Origin: Bacteroidales bacterium UBA4116
GTDB taxonomy: Bacteria; Bacteroidota; Bacteroidia; Bacteroidales; Tannerellaceae
Direction of reading: 5' to 3'
Length of the DNA: 12,807 bases
Assembly: GCA_002381645.1 (NCBI GenBank)
Contig: DFXE01000023.1
Location: 223,205-236,011 of the forward strand
A program made the position numbers and the translations under genes. Under the pieces are notes generated by a model. The model was not told the origin of the DNA and did not search any database. It saw only the letters and a list, made by a program, of their open reading frames with translations. Below are positions 7,561-12,807 of the stretch, piece by piece (the stretch's first letter is position 1; each line of letters begins with the position of its first letter).

Positions 7561-7577
7561 TGTGATATGATTTAAGT

Positions 7578-10500
7578 TTATTTAATATCGATTTTCAGAC
7601 CGAACATATAGGTCCTCGATTGCGGATACCCGCCGAAATCTTCTCCGGCCTGAAGTGTGGATGCTCCTCGGTAGCTTACTTCCGGATCGTAACCTTTATA
7701 TTTAGTCCATGTCAGAAGGTTTTGCCCGGTTACAAAAACGCGTAATCCTCCAATGTGTTTAAATTTCAGGTTAGGAAAACTGTATGAGAGCGATAATGTT
7801 TTCAGTTTAAGATAAGAACCGTCTTCTACATACAGGTCGCTCACTACGAGGTTGCGGTTGGTGGATGCTTTCGGATATATATTGCTGGGGTTTTCCAGTG
7901 TCCAACGGTTCACTAAATCTTGATAAACGTTTTGTCCTCCGGTGGGAGCCAGCAACTCCATGGCATTGTAATTATATATTTTATTGCCGTAAGAATATTG
8001 CAGGAATATGTTCACTTCAATTCCTTTGTAGCTGAAGGTATTTGTCAATCCTCCAAAAAATTTCGGATTGGCGTCGCCTAATATTTCGCGGTCGTTATTT
8101 GCGTCTACTTTTCCGTCGCCGTTAAGGTCTTTGTATCTTCTCAACCCTACACCGATCGGTGATGCTGAGGATGTTTGTTCGGCACATTCGGCTTCATTCT
8201 GAAATATGCCGTCGGAACGGTAACCATAAAATATACCGATAGGCTGACCGACTATTAACCTACGGAAAGAACCTGTTTTCAAATGGTTTTCTTCCGAATC
8301 TATCTCTTTGTAAGGTTCGCCGCCTAATTCTAATATCTTGTTTTTATTAAATGCTATATTGAAAGCAGTCGTCCAGTAAAACTCACCTGTAAGGTTATCA
8401 CTTTCAACAGATAATTCAAATCCTTTATTTTCAACACTGCCGATATTCTTTAGCATCGATTGATAGCCTGATGCCGAAGGAATAGCCACGTCGTATAACA
8501 AATCGGTGGTTTTTTTCCGGTAGTAATCAGCTGTCAGCCGGAAACGGTTGTCGATAAATCCAAGGTCGAGACCGATATCGAATTGTCCGGTTCTTTCCCA
8601 TTTTAGGTCGGGATTAGGTATTCTGTTCGGATAGAATCCGGTTACCAGATTATTGCCTATCGTCCAGAAACTACTACCCAGTGTTGCTAATGATTCGTAT
8701 ACGCCTATTTCCGTATTTCCTGTAAACCCGTAACTGGTACGTATTTTTACGTTACTGATAGCTGAACGTAAGGATTCCATAAAATCTTCTTCGGATAATC
8801 TCCAGGCAAACGACCCTGAAGGGAAAAATCCGTATTTGTTATTGTCGCCAAAACGTGAGGAACCGTCTATACGTGCATTTACGGAAAACAAGTATTTATT
8901 ATAAAGGGAATAATTCACACGTGCAAGGTATGACATCAGGCTCCATTGTGTTGCCGAAGAATAAGGTTGGCGGTAGGTGGAGCCCGAACCAAGCGCGTTA
9001 TAGGTCAATACATCATTTACAAATCCCTGCGCTCCGGCCCTTACGGATTCGGCATTGTTTTTTTGTATCGTGAAACCACCCAATACATTCAGGTCATGTA
9101 TTTTATTGATCGTTTTAGACCATGTAATGATGTTTTCATTCAGCCAGTTTATCGACCGGTTTACATTTACGTCTGCTTTTGATATTCCCATTGCTTCATA
9201 AATGTTTGAAGGGGTATAATGGTTTCCTTTTGTGTACATGATATCTGTACCGAGTGATACTTTGGCTTTAAAGTCGGGCAGAAATTCCCATTCGGCATAA
9301 ACATCTCCCAATACACGTGTGGTTGCATTATTATATATTTGTTCTTTTGCCGTTGCGATAGGATTGGGTGTCAATACACCCGGATCGTTTACCGGCGTGT
9401 ATTCACCGGTTTCTTCATCCGCATATACAGGCAGGATAGGATTCATTTTCAATGCACCGCTTATAACCCCGCTTGTACCGCCAATATCCGTAAGGGGTGA
9501 TTTACCTGTAGTATGGCTACCCGACATATGGGTGCCGACTTTAAATGTATTGGATATCCGGCGGTCCAGATTCAATCGTAATGAATACCTTTTAAAATCT
9601 GAATTGATAATGATTCCCTGTTGATCAAAATATCCGCCTGATATGGCGTAGGTTGTTTTTTCATCGCCCCCTGAAAAGGAAAGCTGGTAATTTTGGGTTA
9701 ATGCGCTACGGAACAATTCGTCCTGCCAGTCGGTCCCTTTCCCTAATTTTGCTATCTCTGTCATTTGGAATTGGTCATAATAGGGGGATAGTCCGTCATT
9801 GGTATATGCTTCATTAACTAATGTCGCATATTCCTGTGCATCCATCAGTTTGATTTTCTTCGCTACATTCTGTATTCCCCAGCTTGATTCGAACGTAACA
9901 ATATCGCGCCCCTTTTTACCGCTTTTGGTAGTGATCAGCACAACACCGTTAGCAGCCCGTGCACCATATATTGCTGTAGCGGACGCGTCTTTGAGTATCT
10001 CAATCGATTCTATATCCGACGGATTGACAGTGGATAATCCGCTTATGCGGGTATTTCCTCCGGTCTCTCCAAAACCTGTACCGCTATATACGGGAAATCC
10101 GTCGATTACGTATAGTGGCTCATTACCTCCTTGTAACGAGCTGCTACCGCGTACGCGGATAGATGCTACTGAACCCGGCATACCCGATGTCTGCGTTACC
10201 TGTACACCTGAAGCCCGTCCGGCCAGTCCCTGATCGATAGAGGTAATTGGCGTTTGTTGCAGTTCAGTCGTTTTTATGGATGAAACGGCTCCTGTCAGGT
10301 TACTTTTCTTCACTGATCCATAACCGATAACTACAACTTCATCAATTGTTTTTGAATCTTCTTCCAATGTTATATTTACGGTACTTTGGTTTCCTATTGC
10401 TACTTCTTTTGATCTGTAGCCTATATAAGATACCTGAAGGATAGCATTATCAGGAACAGTCAGGCTAAAGTTTCCGTCAATATCTGTAATTGTACCGGTA

Positions 10501-10982
10501 GTTGTGCCTTTTACCACGACATTTGCACCGATAATAGGTTCCCTTGTTCCGTCGGTTACCACTCCGGTGATTCTTTTGTCCTGCTGTCTTATAGGTTGGA
10601 CCGCATTCGGAGTATCTTTTTTATAGATGATAATGTGTTTATCGTTTATCGTATAAGTCACTCCTTCATCTGCAAGAAGTTGGCTTAATACGTTATTAAT
10701 ATTTTGCTTTTCCATATTGACGGTAATCCGTTTATCGAGATTAATCTCTTCATTCCGGTACCAGAAAGAATATTCACTTTGCTGCTTTACAGCATTAAGT
10801 GCTTGTTCAAGTGTGGCATCCTGCAGATGTAATGATATCTCGGCTATCTGGGAATAGCCGCTTGTTGCGGAAGCACAAAAGATTGTTAACAATGAGAATA
10901 TGACTGAAAATCTCATAATATTTAGGATTTTATTGGGAAAACAAATAGGCACACTTTGCCTTCTACATGATATTAAATTCAT
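7578..10982 (-). CDS. SusC-like TonB-dependent transporter with N-terminal STN signalling domain
   Basis: 1134 residues from the longest start. The signal peptide lies at about 23-45 (MRFSVIFSLLTIF...SGYSQ), so either M1 or M23 (position 10916) may be the start; an N-terminal extension before the signal sequence is common in this class. Domains in order: STN (secretin/TonB N-terminal) about 47-122, which in transducers contacts the FecR-like anti-sigma factor; carboxypeptidase-regulatory-like beta-sandwich about 138-207; TonB-box-like DEVVVIGYG (214-222); plug about 223-355 with SIRVRGSSSLQGG, LYVIDGFPV and ATAIYGARAANGVVLITTKSG; then the outer-membrane beta-barrel to the C-terminus, ending YMFGLKIDIK. 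It imports oligosaccharide across the outer membrane using TonB energy, with SusD as lid. The STN domain and the sigma/anti-sigma genes upstream show it is also the sensor of its own locus. No frameshift is visible. Confidence 0.97.
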   Translation of the reverse strand: MNLISCRRQSVPICFPNKILNIMRFSVIFSLLTIFCASATSGYSQIAEISLHLQDATLEQALNAVKQQSEYSFWYRNEEINLDKRITVNMEKQNINNVLSQLLADEGVTYTINDKHIIIYKKDTPNAVQPIRQQDKRITGVVTDGTREPIIGANVVVKGTTTGTITDIDGNFSLTVPDNAILQVSYIGYRSKEVAIGNQSTVNITLEEDSKTIDEVVVIGYGSVKKSNLTGAVSSIKTTELQQTPITSIDQGLAGRASGVQVTQTSGMPGSVASIRVRGSSSLQGGNEPLYVIDGFPVYSGTGFGETGGNTRISGLSTVNPSDIESIEILKDASATAIYGARAANGVVLITTKSGKKGRDIVTFESSWGIQNVAKKIKLMDAQEYATLVNEAYTNDGLSPYYDQFQMTEIAKLGKGTDWQDELFRSALTQNYQLSFSGGDEKTTYAISGGYFDQQGIIINSDFKRYSLRLNLDRRISNTFKVGTHMSGSHTTGKSPLTDIGGTSGVISGALKMNPILPVYADEETGEYTPVNDPGVLTPNPIATAKEQIYNNATTRVLGDVYAEWEFLPDFKAKVSLGTDIMYTKGNHYTPSNIYEAMGISKADVNVNRSINWLNENIITWSKTINKIHDLNVLGGFTIQKNNAESVRAGAQGFVNDVLTYNALGSGSTYRQPYSSATQWSLMSYLARVNYSLYNKYLFSVNARIDGSSRFGDNNKYGFFPSGSFAWRLSEEDFMESLRSAISNVKIRTSYGFTGNTEIGVYESLATLGSSFWTIGNNLVTGFYPNRIPNPDLKWERTGQFDIGLDLGFIDNRFRLTADYYRKKTTDLLYDVAIPSASGYQSMLKNIGSVENKGFELSVESDNLTGEFYWTTAFNIAFNKNKILELGGEPYKEIDSEENHLKTGSFRRLIVGQPIGIFYGYRSDGIFQNEAECAEQTSSASPIGVGLRRYKDLNGDGKVDANNDREILGDANPKFFGGLTNTFSYKGIEVNIFLQYSYGNKIYNYNAMELLAPTGGQNVYQDLVNRWTLENPSNIYPKASTNRNLVVSDLYVEDGSYLKLKTLSLSYSFPNLKFKHIGGLRVFVTGQNLLTWTKYKGYDPEVSYRGASTLQAGEDFGGYPQSRTYMFGLKIDIK

Positions 10983-11040
10983 ATTTTTGTAATGATTTTA
11001 GGTTTGTAATTTGTAAAGATGTTGCGATTCTAAATCATTT
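10983..11040 (-). promoter_or_regulatory. Likely leader/promoter region of the susC operon (ECF sigma-dependent, inferred)
   Basis: The operon must start upstream of 10982. No minus-strand TAnnTTTG box occurs between 10983 and 11134, which fits control by the dedicated ECF sigma factor rather than the housekeeping sigma. The exact ECF promoter cannot be identified by eye. This stretch would lie opposite the predicted plus-strand RNA. Confidence 0.3.
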
Positions 11041-11075
11041 AAACGGAGAATGTTGGTAGCATTTTCCGTTTTTTT
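10996..11075 (+). ncRNA. Predicted cis-antisense small RNA opposite the susC leader (DonS-like)
   Basis: The plus strand has two perfect TAnnTTTG -7 boxes, TATTTTTG (10982-10989) and TAGGTTTG (10999-11006). A TTTG at 10955-10958 lies 23 nt before the first, slightly longer than the usual 19-21. Downstream is a strong hairpin and a run of seven T, a classical intrinsic terminator, yet no plus-strand protein gene exists nearby. Start sites some 6 nt beyond each box predict an RNA of about 80 or 63 nt. The setting, between the anti-sigma gene and susC and opposite the susC leader, is that described for DonS and related PUL-associated antisense RNAs in Bacteroides fragilis, which lower susC-operon expression. 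The position and signals are seen; transcription and repression are inferred. The 5' end is uncertain by several bases. Confidence 0.5.
11041..11075 (+). terminator. Intrinsic terminator, strongest on the plus strand
   Basis: AAACGGAGAATG (11041-11052) pairs with CATTTTCCGTTT (11060-11071) around a 7-nt loop: 12 pairs including one G.U on the plus-strand RNA. Seven T follow from 11069 to 11075. On the minus strand the G.U becomes a C.A mismatch and only TTT precedes AAATG, so the signal is weaker there, but it may also limit read-through from the anti-sigma gene into susC. Confidence 0.75.
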
Positions 11076-11134
11076 GAGATATTATGGGTGTTGTTTCATA
11101 GGCTATTATTTTTAGGGTTAATATATATTGGTTG

Positions 11135-12079
11135 TTATTCGTATATCTGAACCTGATCTCCGTCTATATTGTATTTGCTTCGTTTGTCTGCTGTCATTAC
11201 TTTCAATATCTGTTCTAAATTTTCATTTCTGACAAAGTCTCCTGTATAGACAATGTGTTTTAATTTGTCTGAAGCGATATAGATGTCTACATTAAATTTA
11301 CGTTCTAATTGTTTGGCTATTTCTTCAAATGATTTTTGGTGGAAATAGAATTTTCCCTCTTTCCACGAAGTATATAGAGTAAGGTTTACATTCCTTTTTA
11401 TAAAAGTCAATTCAGATTTATCAAAACGGATCTGCTGTCCCGGTTCAATTCGATGGTATTTCTTTTTACCATTCAACCCAACCTCTACGCTACCTTCTTC
11501 AAGAGTTACGTCGATGTTGTTTTCGTTATTATATGCTTTTATATTGAATTTGGTTCCGAGTACACGAATATTGATATTTTCGGTGCTAACGATAAAGGGG
11601 TGGTCAGCGTCTTTGGCTACTTCAAAAAAAGCTTCACCATCAATTTTAACTTCCCGGTTTTTCGTAACAAAAGCAGTAGGGTAGGTGAGGGTACTTCCCG
11701 CATTAAGGGTTACTTTTGTACCGTCTGATAAGGTAATGGATGATTGGATTCCCAGCGGATTATTAAGTTCAATCAGTTGGCTATTTAATTGTTTATAACC
11801 TTCTTGATACGAAAAATAATTAGTTAACCCTAAAAGTATAAGTATTGAAGCTGCAATCCCTGTAGCCTTCAGCCAGAAAGAACGTCGGGATACGGATTCG
11901 ATACGTGAATTCACTTCCTGCCATATGGATTCCCGCATTTCTTCACCCATCGCTTCTACTTCAGGTGATACATGAATTTTTTTTATAATGCTCAACAATT
12001 TATTGTGCTTGTGGTTTCCCGAGTCATTATTAATAATTTGATCGGTAAGGGAATTGACATACTTATCCTTTTCTACCAT
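11135..12079 (-). CDS. FecR-type anti-sigma factor, single-pass inner-membrane protein
   Basis: 314 residues, normal for the Bacteroidetes FecR group. The N-terminal cytoplasmic region (1-68) should bind the sigma factor; it includes MGEEMRESIWQEVNSRI (44-60). One membrane segment spans about 69-89 (FWLKATGIAASILILLGL). The periplasmic FecR domain runs about 107-205, with hallmarks LSDGTKVTLNAGSTLTYP, VKIDGEAFFEVAKD, HPFIV, VLGTKFNIKAY and VTLEEGSVEV. A C-terminal DUF4974 (secretin-N-like) domain runs about 241-312, with FYFHQKSFEEIAKQLERKFNVDI. In such systems the periplasmic part receives the signal from the STN domain of the transporter and releases or activates the sigma factor. The stop codon of the sigma gene lies 84 bp upstream; the gap has only a weak GCTTAA/TTAAGC stem (12114-12131), so the two are probably cotranscribed. 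It is separated from susC by the hairpin region. Confidence 0.95.
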   Translation of the reverse strand: MVEKDKYVNSLTDQIINNDSGNHKHNKLLSIIKKIHVSPEVEAMGEEMRESIWQEVNSRIESVSRRSFWLKATGIAASILILLGLTNYFSYQEGYKQLNSQLIELNNPLGIQSSITLSDGTKVTLNAGSTLTYPTAFVTKNREVKIDGEAFFEVAKDADHPFIVSTENINIRVLGTKFNIKAYNNENNIDVTLEEGSVEVGLNGKKKYHRIEPGQQIRFDKSELTFIKRNVNLTLYTSWKEGKFYFHQKSFEEIAKQLERKFNVDIYIASDKLKHIVYTGDFVRNENLEQILKVMTADKRSKYNIDGDQVQIYE

Positions 12080-12163
12080 TTTTTATGATGTTATATATAG
12101 AGGAGTAAGTTTCGCTTAATTTCGTTTAAGCAAAAATCAATTATTTTCAAGAATTTTTAATTC

Positions 12164-12763
12164 TTAGAACGAAGTGGAAAATTGAAATAAAATTATCAAA
12201 GATGTGGAGAGAGTAAGATTAGGGTAGTAGGGTTTAATAGCTTCAATAATTTTTTCAATGGCTATTTTCAACTGGACACGTACAGTGCTTTCCTGGATAG
12301 ATAGTATTTCAGCAACTTGCTTTGGTTTGAGGCCTTCTTCACGTATCATAAGAAATATAAGCCGGCATTTTTCAGGAAGTTCCTGAATTGCACGTTTTAA
12401 AGTTTCTTCCATCTCCTTGGAGAGTAAAGTTTCTTCAGGGGATTCATTTGAGGTTATATCAAAATTTATCGGTAATTCGTCAAGGGGTAAATTTAAAGAT
12501 TCAGCATTACGTTTCAAATAACGGGTTGAAGTGTTACGAACGGTGATATAAAGGTAAGTTTCTAGGTTAATGACATCTTTCAATTTCTTTCTTGACTGCC
12601 ATATGGAGAAGAAAACATCTGTTACCACATCCCGGCAAGCTTCTTTATCTCTCAGAAAATAATAGGCAAAACGAAAAACCTGTTTGTAATATAAATTATA
12701 AAACAACTCGAAAGAACCCCGATTCTCACGAGAGATTAAATTCAGGAGATTCTTAATGTCCAT
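12164..12763 (-). CDS. ECF RNA polymerase sigma factor, FecI-like, Bacteroidetes PUL type
   Basis: 199 residues from the start at 12763. Region 2 lies at about 15-85 (FELFYNLYYKQVFRFAYYFL, DKEACRDVVTDVFFSIW, then the -10-recognition helix around NLETYLYITVRNTSTRYLK). Region 4 lies at about 115-172, with LPEKCRLIFLMIREEG and the helix-turn-helix LKPKQVAEILSIQESTVRVQL. This is the 'Bacteroides expansion' sigma-70 group that pairs with FecR-like anti-sigma factors to drive susCD operons. The C-terminus has a short hydrophobic tail (about 181-199, LTLSTSLIILFQFSTSF). The ATG at 12763 is chosen because AAAAGGA (12775-12769) precedes it at good spacing and because the upstream in-frame ATG at 12796 lies inside the -7 promoter box. 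It is expected to be held inactive by the neighbouring anti-sigma factor until glycan is imported. Confidence 0.94.
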   Translation of the reverse strand: MDIKNLLNLISRENRGSFELFYNLYYKQVFRFAYYFLRDKEACRDVVTDVFFSIWQSRKKLKDVINLETYLYITVRNTSTRYLKRNAESLNLPLDELPINFDITSNESPEETLLSKEMEETLKRAIQELPEKCRLIFLMIREEGLKPKQVAEILSIQESTVRVQLKIAIEKIIEAIKPYYPNLTLSTSLIILFQFSTSF

Positions 12764-12789
12764 TGGTATCCTTTTCTTTATTAGCAATA

Positions 12790-12797
12790 CAAACATA
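12790..12797 (-). promoter_or_regulatory. -7 box of the sigma/anti-sigma transcript
   Basis: TATGTTTG (12797-12790, minus strand) is a perfect TAnnTTTG. It predicts a transcript start near 12784 and a leader of about 20 nt with an AAAAGGA ribosome-binding site. The matching -33 TTTG would fall beyond the right edge and cannot be checked. This suggests housekeeping-sigma expression of the regulator pair, separate from any gene further right. Confidence 0.55.
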
Positions 12798-12807
12798 GTA
12801 AAAAGAA

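Noticed and set aside
9799..10233. 144-codon plus-strand open frame
   Set aside because: It lies wholly inside the plug-encoding part of susC in another frame, has no recognisable domain, and the minus-strand protein is a clear family match.
10600..10982. STN region of SusC as a misassembled or fused gene
   Set aside because: An N-terminal STN domain is the known design of transporters paired with FecR/FecI systems, and the frame is unbroken.
10955..10989. Well-spaced -33/-7 promoter for the antisense RNA
   Set aside because: The TTTG to TATTTTTG spacing is 23 nt rather than 19-21, so only the -7 box is claimed as a good match.

Overview
The window looks like part of a Bacteroidales (Bacteroides/Parabacteroides-type) gut or host-associated genome. 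The evidence is a SusC/SusD pair, a FecI-type sigma factor with a FecR anti-sigma factor, several Ser-type sulfatases, promoters of the Bacteroidetes TAnnTTTG type, A/T-rich start regions and moderate-to-low GC. The genus is not decidable from the sequence alone.

All eight protein genes are on the minus strand, so the locus reads from right to left. It starts at the right edge with an ECF sigma factor (12164-12763), whose own -7 promoter box is just inside the window, followed by a membrane FecR-type anti-sigma factor (11135-12079). A 152-bp gap then holds a strong hairpin with a T-run that points to a plus-strand transcript. Next come a SusC-like TonB-dependent transporter with an N-terminal STN signalling domain (7578-10982), a SusD-like lipoprotein (6067-7560), and three family S1 sulfatases (4403-5944, 2733-4178, 1087-2682). 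At the left edge, beyond a repeat-rich gap, is an unrelated housekeeping-type gene cut by the window: a CCDC81-like HU / transmembrane / SPOR protein (1-833).

The central block is a polysaccharide utilization locus (PUL) of the transducer class. Glycan import through SusCD is sensed by the STN domain, passed to the FecR-like anti-sigma factor and relayed to the sigma factor, which should switch on susC, susD and the sulfatases. The enzymes seen are only sulfatases; the window has no glycoside hydrolase, lyase or sulfatase-maturating enzyme. The likely substrate is a sulfated host glycan (mucin O-glycan or glycosaminoglycan), with saccharide cleavage supplied from elsewhere or from genes right of the window. 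Leader peptides suggest a split: one sulfatase is a lipoprotein and two have ordinary signal peptides.

The most interesting signal is non-coding. In the gap between the anti-sigma gene and susC, the plus strand has perfect -7 boxes at 10982-10989 and 10999-11006 and an intrinsic terminator ending at about 11075. This predicts a 60-80 nt antisense RNA against the susC leader, as described for the DonS-type PUL repressors of Bacteroides fragilis. Three intergenic gaps also carry distinct repeat or palindrome elements: a nested inverted repeat at 897-1078, a 25-bp repeat with 44-bp period at 4249-4317, and a long imperfect hairpin at 5980-6053.
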